A DNA stretch of 62,938 nt from Vibrionaceae bacterium (GCA_018222805.1 JAAEZQ010000019.1:1-62938); one strand, 5' to 3'; shown: positions 1 through 10,666, numbered from the stretch's first letter. Made by a program: numbers and translations. The notes: generated from the letters alone by a model not told the origin.

Positions 1-52
1 TAAGATCGATGCAGAAGACGAGCTAGCTCTAGGTCTACGTTACGACTTCTAA
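1..52 (+). CDS. 3' end of an outer-membrane porin (partial)
   Basis: The window opens inside a gene whose last 16 codons end in GLRYDF before a TAA stop at 50-52. A C-terminal phenylalanine with alternating hydrophobic residues is the signal that targets beta-barrel proteins to the outer membrane. From memory of V. cholerae gene order, the gene before dacB is the major porin OmpU, so this is probably its OmpU-like counterpart. The visible part is too short to prove which porin it is. A strong terminator follows at 76-104. Confidence 0.6.
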   Translation, partial: KIDAEDELALGLRYDF

Positions 53-75
53 TTCTGCTTTATAGCGAGAATTTG

Positions 76-104
76 AATGCCCGTATGTTGCGGGCATTTT
101 TTTA
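76..104 (+). terminator. Terminator of the porin gene
   Basis: An 8-bp perfect stem (76-83 with 91-98, core GCCCG/CGGGC) with a 7-base loop is followed by a run of T. It stands 24 bases after the porin stop codon. Confidence 0.9.
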
Positions 105-245
105 TTCTCATTTAACATATCATATCCTTCGTTTCCTTATTGTTGTCTCATTAATAGAAGACGAGAAAACCATTTCTCCTTCGCCTAGCATCTTAGGGGA
201 ACTTGGGTATACTCAACTACATGACTCACCTCAGATAGTACCTCT

Positions 246-1667
246 ATGCGTTTACGTTGGTCCCTATGTTTACTTTCCCTGCTCTGCCCGTTAGCCACGC
301 AAGCATACCCACATCAGGAAGTGCTACCAGAGGGCGCACGCATAAGTCTGGTTGCTGAAAAGCTCACTAACAATGCAGAGCTCTCCGGAGTTCACCCTAC
401 CGAACAGCTATTTCCACCAGCCAGCACGCTAAAGATAGTGACTGCGTTAGCTGCCAAGTTAGAGCTGGGCGATAATTTTAGATTTCGTACCAAGCTTGAA
501 GCATCTCACTCTGATGCTGTTATCACTTTTGTTGGTGACCCAACACTGCAAACGAAAGATTTAAAAGATCTTCTTACCCTAGCTAAAAAGAATGGCTTAA
601 AACGCATTGAAGGCGACTTGTGGCTCGATAACAGCATGTTTACCGGCTATAACCGCGCTGTCGGTTGGCCTTGGGATATTCTTGGTGTTTGTTATAGCGC
701 TCCGGCATCCGCCATCACACTGAATAAAAACTGTGTGCAAGCATCCATTTACACACAGAAAGATGGCGGAACTCGGGTGTTTGTCCCCGAGCATCAACCG
801 ATTCATGTAAAAAGTTCTGTAGAGACGGTAACACAAGCGGTTCAGAAGAGTCGGCACTGTGATTTGGATCTTCTGCCCAATCCGGACAATCGCTATGAGT
901 TAAATGGTTGTCTCGTTGCGAGAGAGAAACCGTTACCTCTTAAATTCGCGGTCCAAGATCCTGAAGTCTATACCAGCAAAAAAGTCGCAACTTTGCTCAC
1001 TCAACTTAACATTGAACTAAAGGGCAGAATAAAGGTAGGTTCTGCGCCTAAGAAACAGCGCAAACTATTCGCTCTGCATCAATCTCAGCCATTGTCTGTT
1101 TTGCTGGATCAGATGCTAAAACTTTCTGACAACCTGATCGCCGATACGCTGACTAAAACGCTTGGCGCCAAGTTTTTTGTTCAACCCGGCAGTTTTGCCA
1201 ATGGCACTGAAGCCATAAAACAAATCATCTTCGCGAATACTGGGATCGACATTCGACAAGCGCGTTTGGAAGATGGTTCTGGATTGTCGAGAAACAATCG
1301 AATATCCGCAACCCAAATGGCAGCGATACTACGCTACATCTGGAAAAATGAGAAACAGCTCAACCTCATTGCAATTATGCCAAAGTCAGGAGAATCGGGC
1401 ACACTTCAGTATCGACACAGCATGCGTAATGCGCCGATTAAAGGACAACTGATTGCCAAAAGTGGCTCTTTATACGGGACTTATAATATGGCGGGATATG
1501 GTCTGGATAAAAATGGCAAACCGAATACCATCTTTGTTCAGTTTGTCTCTGATTACTTCCCAGAGAAAAAAGAGGGTGGCAAACCAGCTGTCGCACCTAT
1601 TACAAGCTTTGAGAAATTGTTTTATAACGATGTGGTGAACTTCAGTCAGGCAATGCCCAAAAAGTAG
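246..1667 (+). CDS. dacB: D-alanyl-D-alanine carboxypeptidase/endopeptidase (PBP4, peptidase S13)
   Basis: A 473-residue periplasmic penicillin-binding protein of class C that trims and cleaves peptidoglycan cross-links. The three catalytic motifs are present in order: SxxK as S60-T-L-K63, SxN as S294-D-N296 and KSG at K405-S-G407. Residues 1-20 form a signal peptide with a hydrophobic core and a likely cut after TQA. The insertion between the first two motifs is the long one expected of PBP4. The ATG at 246 has no strong ribosome binding site, but it gives a complete signal peptide. The gene stands alone and converges on tyrS, with which it shares a terminator. Confidence 0.95.
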   Translation: MRLRWSLCLLSLLCPLATQAYPHQEVLPEGARISLVAEKLTNNAELSGVHPTEQLFPPASTLKIVTALAAKLELGDNFRFRTKLEASHSDAVITFVGDPTLQTKDLKDLLTLAKKNGLKRIEGDLWLDNSMFTGYNRAVGWPWDILGVCYSAPASAITLNKNCVQASIYTQKDGGTRVFVPEHQPIHVKSSVETVTQAVQKSRHCDLDLLPNPDNRYELNGCLVAREKPLPLKFAVQDPEVYTSKKVATLLTQLNIELKGRIKVGSAPKKQRKLFALHQSQPLSVLLDQMLKLSDNLIADTLTKTLGAKFFVQPGSFANGTEAIKQIIFANTGIDIRQARLEDGSGLSRNNRISATQMAAILRYIWKNEKQLNLIAIMPKSGESGTLQYRHSMRNAPIKGQLIAKSGSLYGTYNMAGYGLDKNGKPNTIFVQFVSDYFPEKKEGGKPAVAPITSFEKLFYNDVVNFSQAMPKK

Positions 1668-1697
1668 TTTGGCACCGTTAGCCACTCCTAAACAAAA

Positions 1698-1726
1698 AAA
1701 GCGCCCTATTCGGCGCTTTCATTTTT
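1698..1726. terminator. Bidirectional terminator between dacB and tyrS
   Basis: An 8-bp stem (1698-1705 with 1712-1719, core GCGCC/GGCGC) has an A run on its left and T-rich sequence on its right. It can therefore end transcription of both convergent genes. Confidence 0.85.
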
Positions 1727-1738
1727 CTCAGTTAATAA

Positions 1739-2926
1739 TTACTGAATCGTAATACGAGCGAATTTACGTTTACCAACTTGGAATACGTAAGTGCCTGCTT
1801 CTGGTGTAAATTTGCTGTCTGCAACTTTCTCACCGTCAATCTTAGCTGCGCCCTGTTTTACCATACGCATCGCATCGGAAGATGATGGACACAAACCCGC
1901 TTCTTTTAGTAGGTTACTTACCGGACGACCTGCTTCGAATGCAAATTCTGGCATTTCATCAGGGATTTGGTTCTTAGCAAAACGGTTAACAAACTCTTGC
2001 TCCGCAGCATCAGCGTCCGCTTCACTGTGGAAACGTGCAATAATTTCTTTCGCCAGTAGCACTTTGATGTCACGAGGGTTCTTACCAGCATCAACATCAG
2101 CCTTAAACTGGACAATCTCTTCCAGAGGGCGGAAAGACAGAAGCTCGTAGTAACTCCACATCAGATCATCAGAGATAGACATAATCTTACCAAACATTTC
2201 GCTTGGTGCTTCGCTGATACCAATGTAGTTGTTCGCAGACTTAGACATCTTCTTCTCGCCGTCAAGGCCAACTAGAAGAGGCATCATCAGAACAACTTGT
2301 GGCTTCTGGCCGTGAGATTTTTGTAGTTCACGGCCCATTAGAAGGTTGAACTTCTGGTCGGTACCGCCAAGCTCAACATCGGTTTCCATCGCCACTGAGT
2401 CCCAACCTTGCAGTAATGGGTACATGAACTCGTGAATTGCGATTGGCTGACCACCAGTGTAACGCTTTTTAAAGTCATCACGTTCTAACATACGAGCAAC
2501 AGTTTGGTTTGCAGCAAGACGAATCATGCCTTCTGCACCAAGCTCAGATAGCCACTCTGAGTTAAATTGAATCTTAGTTTTTGCAGGATCTAAAATTTTA
2601 AACACCTGCTCTTTGTACGTTTCTGCATTGCGCAGTACGTCTTCGCGGCTAAGCGGTGGACGAGTTGAGTTTTTACCTGTTGGGTCACCAACCATTGCAG
2701 TGAAGTCACCAATCAGAAACGTCACTTCATGGCCTAACTCTTGGAACAAGCGAAGCTTATTGAAAATAACCGTATGGCCTAGGTGAATATCAGGTGCCGT
2801 TGGATCCGCACCTAATTTAATACGTAAAGGACGGCCTTCTTTTAGTTTTGCGATCAGCTCTTCTTCTGGAATCAGCTCTTCAACACCGCGCTTAATCTCG
2901 GCTAGTGCAGCTTCAATGCTCGCCAT
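1739..2926 (-). CDS. tyrS: Tyrosyl-tRNA synthetase
   Basis: A 395-residue class I aminoacyl-tRNA synthetase that charges tRNA-Tyr. The HIGH-type motif is H48-L-G-H51 and the second ATP-binding loop is K226-M-S-K-S230. An S4-type RNA-binding domain occupies roughly residues 330-395. The KMSKS form is typical of the TyrZ-like subtype rather than the KFGKT loop of E. coli TyrS. V. cholerae carries two tyrS genes, so a second copy may exist elsewhere in this genome. It is transcribed divergently from the M23 peptidase gene. Confidence 0.95.
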   Translation of the reverse strand: MASIEAALAEIKRGVEELIPEEELIAKLKEGRPLRIKLGADPTAPDIHLGHTVIFNKLRLFQELGHEVTFLIGDFTAMVGDPTGKNSTRPPLSREDVLRNAETYKEQVFKILDPAKTKIQFNSEWLSELGAEGMIRLAANQTVARMLERDDFKKRYTGGQPIAIHEFMYPLLQGWDSVAMETDVELGGTDQKFNLLMGRELQKSHGQKPQVVLMMPLLVGLDGEKKMSKSANNYIGISEAPSEMFGKIMSISDDLMWSYYELLSFRPLEEIVQFKADVDAGKNPRDIKVLLAKEIIARFHSEADADAAEQEFVNRFAKNQIPDEMPEFAFEAGRPVSNLLKEAGLCPSSSDAMRMVKQGAAKIDGEKVADSKFTPEAGTYVFQVGKRKFARITIQ

Positions 2927-3055
2927 TCTTGTTCACTCCCACAGATTTGGCAAAATATAATAGCTGGACATATTACTTGAATAGCGATGCATTTTGAAAC
3001 ACGTTAGACTAGGTAGTTGTCATTTTTTATGTTTAATTTAGCAAACAAGTACGTC

Positions 3056-4345
3056 ATGCATTCGATTTTTGTCCGACTTCCACTCTTGCACAAAGTATTG
3101 ATCGGTTTTTTTAGTGCGCTGATCATCTTCGCACTGTTCTTTTTACCCGATCCGCAAGAACTTAACCCACAGCAAAGCCGCTTAAAAGTGGGGCAATATT
3201 ATCCTGTGCCAATTTCTCTGGAATTGACGACATTGAACGGGACATCAGCTACCTCTTCGGTTTTACGCTGGGAGACCTACAAAGTTAAAAATGGTGAAAG
3301 TGCGGCCATTCTCTTTAGCCGAGTCGGTTTATCTGCACGTATTCTGCATGAACTGGTTTCCTCAGACAAAGAAGTGGAAAAGCAGTTAACACGCCTGCGA
3401 CCTGGTGACAGGCTGCAATTCGGTTTTGATGAAAACAACAACTTAGTTCAATTACGACGAACGTTGAGTGCTTTCGAAACTTTCCGAATCAAGCTACAAA
3501 ATGGCAAGTATGTCTCTGAGATCGATAAAAAAGAGGTCGATTATCAATACAACTTTGCCGAAGCAACCATAAAATCTAACTTCTGGAATGCGGGCATTTC
3601 TTCAGGCTTAAACGCGAACCAAATTATGGAGTTAGCTGGTATTTTTGGCTGGGATATCGACTTTGCGTTAGATATTCGTAAGAACGATACGTTCAAAGTG
3701 CTGTATCAGGAAGAGGTTGTCGAAGGGGAAGTGATTGGTCGAGGAAAAATTATCGCGGCCGTTTTCAAAAACCAAGGTGATACCTTCACTGCGATTCTGG
3801 ATGAGAAATCAGGCAAGTATTATGATGAAAATGGCCGGGCAATGAAGAAAGCCTTTTTACGCGCGCCGTTGGATTTTCGTCGTGTAAGCTCAAACTTTAA
3901 CCCTCGTCGCCTACATCCGGTTACAGGTAAAGTTCGCCCTCACCGAGGTACCGACTATGCGGCACCTGTGGGCACACCTATTTGGGCAGCCGGTGATGGC
4001 ATTGTGCAAAAATCGTCATATAACAAATTTAATGGTAACTACGTGTTCATCAAACACAGTAATACCTACATCACTAAGTACTTGCACCTAACCAAACGTA
4101 CCGTCAAAACAGGTCAACGCGTTAAACAGGGCCAAACCATCGGTACCTTAGGCGGCACAGGTCGTGTTACCGGGCCTCATCTGCATTACGAGTTCCTAGT
4201 GAACGGCGTGCACAAAAACCCGCGTACGGTTAACTTGCCTCAGTCACAATCATTAACAGGCCAAGCGAGACAAACCTTCTTGGCGAATGCAAAAATCAAT
4301 ATGGCTAAACTTGATCGTTACAGCGAGTTGTTAACCATGAAATAA
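3056..4345 (+). CDS. Peptidoglycan DD-endopeptidase, M23 family
   Basis: A membrane-anchored zinc endopeptidase that cuts peptidoglycan cross-links during cell growth. Numbered from the ATG at 3056 (429 residues), a single N-terminal transmembrane helix lies at about 11-32. An OapA/LysM-like region follows, and then a C-terminal LytM domain with metal ligands H296 and D300 (HxxxD) and H375-x-H377 (HLHYEF). Earlier in-frame starts exist (TTG 3017, ATG 3029), but none has a well-spaced ribosome binding site. I chose 3056 because a short basic stretch directly before the helix looks natural. By position it matches a V. cholerae Shy-type endopeptidase, ShyC from memory. Confidence 0.88.
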   Translation: MHSIFVRLPLLHKVLIGFFSALIIFALFFLPDPQELNPQQSRLKVGQYYPVPISLELTTLNGTSATSSVLRWETYKVKNGESAAILFSRVGLSARILHELVSSDKEVEKQLTRLRPGDRLQFGFDENNNLVQLRRTLSAFETFRIKLQNGKYVSEIDKKEVDYQYNFAEATIKSNFWNAGISSGLNANQIMELAGIFGWDIDFALDIRKNDTFKVLYQEEVVEGEVIGRGKIIAAVFKNQGDTFTAILDEKSGKYYDENGRAMKKAFLRAPLDFRRVSSNFNPRRLHPVTGKVRPHRGTDYAAPVGTPIWAAGDGIVQKSSYNKFNGNYVFIKHSNTYITKYLHLTKRTVKTGQRVKQGQTIGTLGGTGRVTGPHLHYEFLVNGVHKNPRTVNLPQSQSLTGQARQTFLANAKINMAKLDRYSELLTMK

Positions 4346-4371
4346 ACAGGTCGAACAGGGGAAGAGGCGGA

Positions 4372-7300
4372 TTATGTCACCTCTTTCCCTTTCTCTGACA
4401 TTTTCACCTCTTCAGCTAGGTGCTCTTTTCCAAGCATAAGTAGGCAAGGCGTTAAGACCAAAGTCAACATTGTTGCAAAAGCCAGTCCGCCCGAAACAGC
4501 TGTAGCTAACTGAGACCACCACTGGGTGCTTGGTGCACCAAACTCGATGTTCCGGTTAATCAAATCAATGTTCATCTCCAACACCATTGGCAGCAGGCCT
4601 AGAATCGTCGTGACCGTAGTAAGTAGCACCGGACGCAAGCGCTGTACACCGGTTCTCAATATCGCATCTCGCTTATCCAACCCGCGTTTAAGTAGCTGAT
4701 TGTATGTGTCGATCAAGACGATATTGTTGTTCACCACAATTCCCGCCAAAGCAATCACGCCAATACCGGACATAATCACACCGAACGGTTTCTGGAAGAT
4801 CAACAAGCCCGCAAACACCCCTACCGTCGAAAACAGTACCGCACTCAGGATAAGAAACGCTTGGTAGAAACTGTTGAACTGGGTAATTAAGATAAGCGCC
4901 ATGACTACCAACGCCACCATAAATGCCTTGAGTAAGAACGCAGAAGAGTTTTCCTGCTCTTCGTTCTGGCCACGGATCTTAAACTCGATACCCTCAGGCA
5001 AGGCTAACTCTTTCAGCGCCTCTTCTACTTTCGGTAGTTCAAGCGCTAGGTTATAGCCCTCTCTAATATCCGCAAACACGCTGATCACTCTGTGCCCATC
5101 GACACGACGGATCGTGTCCTGTTTATGTTCAGGGACAATGCTGGCGAAATTGGTGATCGGAACCAGTCCGGCAGCGGTTTTAACCCGCAGTTGGTCAAAG
5201 CGGCCAATATCGCGCTTATCTTCTGGGTAGCGAACCAATATGTCGACTTCCTCAGTAGAGTCATCTGGCAGATAATCCCCCAGCTTTAAGCCATTAGTGA
5301 CAAACTGCACCGTGTTACCAACCAGCGTGGCGTCTGCCAAGAAGCGCGCCGCGTCATCACGGCGAATATCTATCTGCCAATCGATACCGTCTTTGCTCGA
5401 GTTATCACTAATATTGGTAAAAGCAGGGTAAGCATCCGCCCAGTGACGAACAATTTTCGCTCCCTCATCTAAGCCGCTGAGCGTTGAGCCAGACATCTCG
5501 ATCACTAAATCGTGCTCGGTTGGTGGACCCGCTTCCGGGAACTTGTACTCAATTTCCACCCCAGCGTATTGGTCTGTAGTTTGTTTCAACTCATCAATGA
5601 TGGTTTTGACCTTACGGCGGTACTGCCAATCCACAGGTGTGACCTGAATTAAACCAATCTCATCATCTCCGCCTGTTTTGGTGTAGACGCTTTCAAACTC
5701 GTCATGCCCCAACATTACCGATTCGACATATCGCATGATTCGATCTTTCTCATCGATAGATAAATCGCCATAGGAGCGCACTTTAACGGTAAAAAATGGT
5801 GGGTCTACTTCAGGGAAAAACTCAGCCCCTAACCCCGCTTTCACGTAAGTAAAACCGACGGCAACCGAGAGTAAGATTGCACTCAGCAAGATCTTTAACG
5901 GATGACGCAGTGCAACATTCAGCGTTTGGTAATACAGCTTGGTGATGCCCGTGGCTTTGTCGTAATCGCCTTCATGCAAAGCAAGCATTTTCTCGTGTTG
6001 TATAGGCGAGACTTTTTGCGGTTTACCAATCAGACTCCCCAGCACAGGAACAAATAAAAGCGCCATCGCCAATGAAGCGGCCAACGTCGCGATCAACGTC
6101 AACGGAAGGTACTTCATAAACTCGCCAGTGACATCAGGCCAGAACAACAGCGGAGCAAAGGCGGCCAATGTCGTCGCCGTCGAGGCCGTGATCGGCCAAG
6201 CCATACGCTTTGCAGCATCCCGGTACGCTTCTTTGCGCGGCGTCCCTTCTTGCATACGCCGATCGGCAAACTCGGTGACAACAATCGCCCCATCGACCAG
6301 CATACCGACCGCCATGATCAGCGAGAACAACACAATAATGTTCACCGTCAGGCCAAATACGGCCAATACCAGCAAGCCCGTCAAGAATGACCCCGGAATC
6401 GAAATGCCGACCAATAGTGCAGTGCGAACACCGAGAATCGCAATAATTACAATCACGACCAAAATGATCGCCGATAAGATATTGTTCTGCAGATCGTTGA
6501 GCATCATCTTGACGTCATCTGACTGGTCCCTCGTGTATTTCACCAGTAGGTTATCCGGCCATTGTTCTTGATTTTGCGCTTCAGTCATCACCGCTTTGAT
6601 CAGTTCTACCGTCTCGATGATGTTTTCGCCCGCACGCTTTTTCACATCGAGCACAATCGCAGACTTACCATCCAAACGCGCATAACTTTCTGGGTCGCGG
6701 AATGCGCGCCTCACCGTCGCTATGTCACCAAAGGTAATCACTTGCTTGCCATCAACTTTAACTGGCAACTCAAGCACATCTTTTAGCGATTCAAATACCG
6801 ACGGAACTTTGACCGAAAATCGACCGTAGCCAGTATCAACAAAACCCGCGGCCACCACACGGTTGTTCAACGCGATCAGGTTATAGATATTGGCCTGATC
6901 CAGGCCATAGCTTTCCATCAACAGCGGATCGACGATGATCTCAACGATATCTTCACGGTCACCCGCGATATCCACTTCCAACACCTGTCGATAGCTCTCC
7001 AGCTTGTCTCGTAATTGGCGCGCAAGATGTACGATAGTTCTTTCCGGCACGGTACCATAGAGCACCACTGATAAAGCTGGTTCTTCAGAAGCTAACGTGA
7101 CTTCATTGACGGTAGGCTCATCACTATCGGCAGGCAGTTTAGGCTTAGCCAAATCAACCGCGTCACGTACTTCAGCCATGGCTCGGTCAAGGTCAACACC
7201 AACGCTGAACTCAAGCACTACCGACGCGTGCCCTTCTGACGCGGTTGCGGTCATTTCTTTAACGCCTTCGATAGAACGCAGCTCTTGCTCTATAGGACGA

Positions 7301-7494
7301 ACCAGCAAACGCTCAGCATCGGTAGGTGAGATACCTTGGTGGCTAACAGAAACATAGATAATTGGGATCGTGATATCAGGGCTCGATTCTTTCGGAATCG
7401 TCAGATAGGTAAGCACGCCAGAAATCAGAACAAAGACCAGCAACACCATCATGGTACGTGTGCGTGATAAAGCGGCGTCGATCAAACTTAACAT
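4372..7494 (-). CDS. RND efflux pump, inner-membrane subunit (AcrB/HAE1-like)
   Basis: A 1040-residue proton-driven exporter of the resistance-nodulation-division superfamily. It shows the usual plan: a transmembrane helix near residues 13-33, a large periplasmic loop, a helix bundle at about 340-490, a second periplasmic loop and a C-terminal bundle ending near residue 1020. In the fourth helix the pair of proton-relay aspartates of AcrB is replaced by D401-G402, a single Asp, as in several MexF/VexM-like subfamilies. The membrane fusion protein lies just upstream with an 11-bp gap, so the two form an operon. No outer-membrane channel gene is nearby, so a TolC encoded elsewhere is expected. 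By position this is the V. cholerae VexLM pair. Confidence 0.93.
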   Translation of the reverse strand: MLSLIDAALSRTRTMMVLLVFVLISGVLTYLTIPKESSPDITIPIIYVSVSHQGISPTDAERLLVRPIEQELRSIEGVKEMTATASEGHASVVLEFSVGVDLDRAMAEVRDAVDLAKPKLPADSDEPTVNEVTLASEEPALSVVLYGTVPERTIVHLARQLRDKLESYRQVLEVDIAGDREDIVEIIVDPLLMESYGLDQANIYNLIALNNRVVAAGFVDTGYGRFSVKVPSVFESLKDVLELPVKVDGKQVITFGDIATVRRAFRDPESYARLDGKSAIVLDVKKRAGENIIETVELIKAVMTEAQNQEQWPDNLLVKYTRDQSDDVKMMLNDLQNNILSAIILVVIVIIAILGVRTALLVGISIPGSFLTGLLVLAVFGLTVNIIVLFSLIMAVGMLVDGAIVVTEFADRRMQEGTPRKEAYRDAAKRMAWPITASTATTLAAFAPLLFWPDVTGEFMKYLPLTLIATLAASLAMALLFVPVLGSLIGKPQKVSPIQHEKMLALHEGDYDKATGITKLYYQTLNVALRHPLKILLSAILLSVAVGFTYVKAGLGAEFFPEVDPPFFTVKVRSYGDLSIDEKDRIMRYVESVMLGHDEFESVYTKTGGDDEIGLIQVTPVDWQYRRKVKTIIDELKQTTDQYAGVEIEYKFPEAGPPTEHDLVIEMSGSTLSGLDEGAKIVRHWADAYPAFTNISDNSSKDGIDWQIDIRRDDAARFLADATLVGNTVQFVTNGLKLGDYLPDDSTEEVDILVRYPEDKRDIGRFDQLRVKTAAGLVPITNFASIVPEHKQDTIRRVDGHRVISVFADIREGYNLALELPKVEEALKELALPEGIEFKIRGQNEEQENSSAFLLKAFMVALVVMALILITQFNSFYQAFLILSAVLFSTVGVFAGLLIFQKPFGVIMSGIGVIALAGIVVNNNIVLIDTYNQLLKRGLDKRDAILRTGVQRLRPVLLTTVTTILGLLPMVLEMNIDLINRNIEFGAPSTQWWSQLATAVSGGLAFATMLTLVLTPCLLMLGKEHLAEEVKMSEKGKEVT

Positions 7495-7505
7495 ATCGCC
7501 CCCAC

Positions 7506-8588
7506 CTACAATTCTTGTTTCACGGCAATCACTTCATCACCGTCACGCACAAAGCCTTGACCGATGGTGATAATGTCGACTCGCTCCCCCAGCCCTGTCA
7601 GCCAAACACCATCCTGCTCGGCTTTAACTAACTGAATGGGGATAAATTTTACCTTTTGATTCTCTAGAGTTTTGACGCCTAAAATGCCCGCTTCATCAAG
7701 TGCAAGCATCGCTGGGGTTAACTTAATCGCTAATTGTTGTTTGAGGTTTAAATCAACCTCGGTGCTGATCCCCGCAGGAATCAACTGCTGAGGGTTTGGT
7801 AATAGGATCTCAATCGGGAAAGTGTTTGTTGCTGGTGACGACACCCGTGAAATGTAACTCACCGTGCCTTCAACCGTTTCACCAGAGATAAACTTCACTT
7901 TTGCAGGTTGATTTAACGACAAGTCCTGAATGTGACGCTCACTAACATCCGCTTCAATCACTAATTTGCTTAAATCAATAATGGTCGCAACCGGGTCGCC
8001 AACACCGACAAAATCGCCCGTTTCGATAAATAGATGATCGATAATGCCGCTAAAGGGCGCGGTTACATTAGTGTTTCTCAATGCGATCTTAGCGTTTGTT
8101 ACTTGTGCTCGGGCTTCTACTAAAGAAGCTTCTGCATTGCTAAACGCAACCTCCCCTTGCAGCCCCTTATTTTTTAACGATTGGGCCGCTTTAAACTCTT
8201 TTTCACGCACTTTAAGTCGTGAACGCGCGCGTTCTAACTCGATGTCGAGAGCGCCTTTATCAATTTGTGCAATCACTTGCCCTTGCTTGACTGACTGACC
8301 TTTTTCAACCTTGAGAGTAATGATCTTACCGGCAATTTCTGCACCTAAATTCGCCTGTCTGTCTGGTGCGGTGCGACCGTACAACTCGATCATTTTATAG
8401 GTATTTTGTGCGGTAAAGGTTTGATAGGAGACTTTTGCTAGAGGGATATCTTGTGATGAGCTCTGTGGCGGTACGTCATCGGCTTGTAGCGAACCAAGCC
8501 CTAACCAAACAGAGAGCAATAAAACTATTAACAACGACACTATATAAGGTCGTTCAGCGAAAAATCGCGCAAATGAGAAGCTAGCCAT
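7506..8588 (-). CDS. RND efflux membrane fusion protein (HlyD/AcrA-like)
   Basis: A 360-residue periplasmic adaptor linking the RND pump to an outer-membrane channel. An N-terminal membrane anchor (about residues 14-32) precedes a lipoyl/barrel-sandwich domain split by a helical hairpin (about 85-170), then beta-barrel and membrane-proximal domains. I use the ATG at 8588 because the sequence AAGGG lies six bases upstream on the minus strand. An upstream TTG at 8603 would overlap that ribosome binding site. It is the first gene of the two-gene efflux operon and probably has its own promoter, because erpA upstream ends in a terminator. Confidence 0.9.
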   Translation of the reverse strand: MASFSFARFFAERPYIVSLLIVLLLSVWLGLGSLQADDVPPQSSSQDIPLAKVSYQTFTAQNTYKMIELYGRTAPDRQANLGAEIAGKIITLKVEKGQSVKQGQVIAQIDKGALDIELERARSRLKVREKEFKAAQSLKNKGLQGEVAFSNAEASLVEARAQVTNAKIALRNTNVTAPFSGIIDHLFIETGDFVGVGDPVATIIDLSKLVIEADVSERHIQDLSLNQPAKVKFISGETVEGTVSYISRVSSPATNTFPIEILLPNPQQLIPAGISTEVDLNLKQQLAIKLTPAMLALDEAGILGVKTLENQKVKFIPIQLVKAEQDGVWLTGLGERVDIITIGQGFVRDGDEVIAVKQEL

Positions 8589-8716
8589 AACAATCCCTTG
8601 CACTAAGCAATGTTGGGAGGATTAATTCAATATACGAATTAACCATCTAAAAAGAAAATAATAAGGCTTGGATTCTTAGCTAGGTCTCAGTTTCAGGTAA
8701 TTAACAGTAAGTAAAA

Positions 8717-8742
8717 CAAAGGCTGCAAAAATGCAGCCTTGT
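8717..8742 (-). terminator. Terminator of erpA
   Basis: A 9-bp perfect stem (8719-8727 with 8732-8740) lies just after the erpA stop on the minus strand and is followed by a T-rich tract in that direction. It separates erpA from the efflux operon. Confidence 0.85.
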
Positions 8743-8759
8743 GAATAACTAATCAGAGA

Positions 8760-9101
8760 TTAAACACTGAATGAAGCACCACAACCACAAGTGGTTGTTG
8801 CATTCGGGTTATTAACGAAGAAGCGCGCTCCCTCTAAGCCTTCAGTGTAATCCACAATGCCGCCGATAAGATATTGCAAGCTCATAGGGTCAACAACCAG
8901 TGTGACACCACTGTTTTCGATGGTTGTATCACCATCATTCACATTCTCATCAAAAGTGAAGCCGTATTGGAAACCGCTACAGCCACCACCAGTAATGTAT
9001 ACGCGCAATTTCAATGCTGGATTTTCTTCCTCTGCAATCAGCGCTTTAACGCGAGATGCAGCAGCATCAGAAAATGATAATGGTACGTTTACTTCGCTCA
9101 C
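8760..9101 (-). CDS. erpA: Iron-sulfur cluster insertion protein ErpA
   Basis: A 113-residue A-type carrier that delivers Fe-S clusters to apo-enzymes, including those of isoprenoid synthesis. The three cluster-binding cysteines are C41 (in GGGCSGF) and C105 and C107 (in TTCGCGAS near the C-terminus). It is divergent from hemL, with about 240 bp between them for two promoters. Confidence 0.95.
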   Translation of the reverse strand: MSEVNVPLSFSDAAASRVKALIAEEENPALKLRVYITGGGCSGFQYGFTFDENVNDGDTTIENSGVTLVVDPMSLQYLIGGIVDYTEGLEGARFFVNNPNATTTCGCGASFSV

Positions 9102-9343
9102 GAAAAACCTCTCTCACTCGTGTAATGCGTCGAGCCTGAAGCAAGACGTCAAATTTGTGCTTATTGGGTACGATTATCTAATACCTGACCAACTCGTTCA
9201 AGTATTCACCGCTGATTCTTTATATCGGATAGTTAATATTACATTGCGAAACAACACATAAATTAAGCAAAACGTTTCTAAGTTGATTATAGCTAGGTAC
9301 AATGCGCACCACTTGGTCCGAGCAATCAAAAGAGGATAACCCC

Positions 9344-10639
9344 ATGACCAAATCATCAGAACTGTATGACAAAGCCCAGAAAACCATTCCAGGCGGTGTA
9401 AATTCACCTGTTCGTGCATTCAACGGCGTAGGCGGTACTCCGCTATTTATCGAACGAGCAGACGGTGCTCTGATTTTTGATGCCGATGGTAAGGCGTATA
9501 TTGATTACGTCGGTTCTTGGGGGCCAATGATCCTTGGTCACAACCATGCAGTGATTCGCGAAGCGGTAATCGGCGCTGCACAACGTGGTCTGAGCTTTGG
9601 CGCACCAACAGAGCTGGAAATTTCAATGGCAGAACTGGTTTCTGAACTTGTGCCATCAATGGAACAACTCCGTATGGTTAGCTCTGGTACCGAAGCAACC
9701 ATGAGTGCGATTCGCCTTGCGCGTGGTTTCACTGGCCGCGACAAAATCATGAAGTTCGAAGGTTGTTACCATGGCCACGCCGACAGCTTGCTTGTAAAAG
9801 CAGGCTCTGGTGCGTTGACACTTGGCCAACCAAGCTCTCCGGGTGTGCCTGCAGACTTTGCTAAACATACCCTGACAGCAACATTTAACGATCTGGATTC
9901 AGTTCGCGAACTGTTTGCTGCAAATCAAGGGGAAATTGCTTGTATCATCGTTGAGCCTGTAGCAGGCAACATGAACTGTATCCCGCCAGTAGAAGGCTTC
10001 CATGAAGGCCTGCGTGAAATCTGTGACCAAGAAGGCGCGCTACTGATTTTTGATGAAGTAATGACAGGCTTCCGTGTCGCACTTGGCGGCGCTCAAGCAC
10101 ACTACAACATCAAACCAGACCTGACAACATTAGGTAAAGTGATCGGTGGTGGTATGCCAGTTGGTGCTTTCGGTGGTCGTAAAGAAGTAATGCAATATGT
10201 CGCACCAACAGGTCCTGTATACCAAGCGGGTACTCTATCTGGTAACCCAGTAGCGATGGCGGCAGGTTTTGCCTGTTTGAATATTCTGAAAGAAGAAGGC
10301 AATGAAAAACGTCTGGCTGAAAAAACTAAGCAGTTAGCGGATGGCTTTAAATCTCTGGCAGAAAAGCATGGTATTCCACTAGTAGTAAACCAAGTGGGTG
10401 GCATGTTCGGCTTCTTCTTCACTGACCAAGATAGCGTAACCTGCTACGAAGACGTGACAAAATGTGACGTTGAGCGCTTCAAGCGCTTCTTCCACCTGAT
10501 GCTGGACCATGGTGTTTACCTTGCGCCTTCAGCATTTGAAGCAAGCTTCACATCTCTGGCTCACGGCAGCAAAGAAATCGATGCCACGCTAGAAGCGGCA
10601 GACCGCTGTTTTGCGACACTGGCTGCTGAAGCGCAATAA
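9344..10639 (+). CDS. hemL: Glutamate-1-semialdehyde 2,1-aminomutase
   Basis: A 431-residue pyridoxal-phosphate enzyme that makes 5-aminolevulinate from glutamate semialdehyde in the C5 route to haem. The cofactor lysine is K265 in [10 protein letters not shown], and the glycine-rich SSGTEA motif is at 113-118. The ATG at 9344 is preceded by AGAGGA at a normal distance. An upstream in-frame ATG at 9302 lacks one and would add 14 residues without family support. It is monocistronic and ends in a strong terminator. Confidence 0.96.
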   Translation: MTKSSELYDKAQKTIPGGVNSPVRAFNGVGGTPLFIERADGALIFDADGKAYIDYVGSWGPMILGHNHAVIREAVIGAAQRGLSFGAPTELEISMAELVSELVPSMEQLRMVSSGTEATMSAIRLARGFTGRDKIMKFEGCYHGHADSLLVKAGSGALTLGQPSSPGVPADFAKHTLTATFNDLDSVRELFAANQGEIACIIVEPVAGNMNCIPPVEGFHEGLREICDQEGALLIFDEVMTGFRVALGGAQAHYNIKPDLTTLGKVIGGGMPVGAFGGRKEVMQYVAPTGPVYQAGTLSGNPVAMAAGFACLNILKEEGNEKRLAEKTKQLADGFKSLAEKHGIPLVVNQVGGMFGFFFTDQDSVTCYEDVTKCDVERFKRFFHLMLDHGVYLAPSAFEASFTSLAHGSKEIDATLEAADRCFATLAAEAQ

Positions 10640-10666
10640 TCTTGCCAAGACAGTAACAACCAATTT

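Noticed and set aside
73..294. 73-residue frame between the porin end and dacB
   Set aside because: It spans the porin terminator and the dacB signal peptide region in another frame, so it is a chance opening.
6128..6571. 147-residue open frame antisense to the RND pump gene
   Set aside because: It is a mirror of a strongly conserved coding sequence with low-complexity Ser/Thr/Ile composition and no ribosome binding site. Long antisense frames are common opposite such genes.
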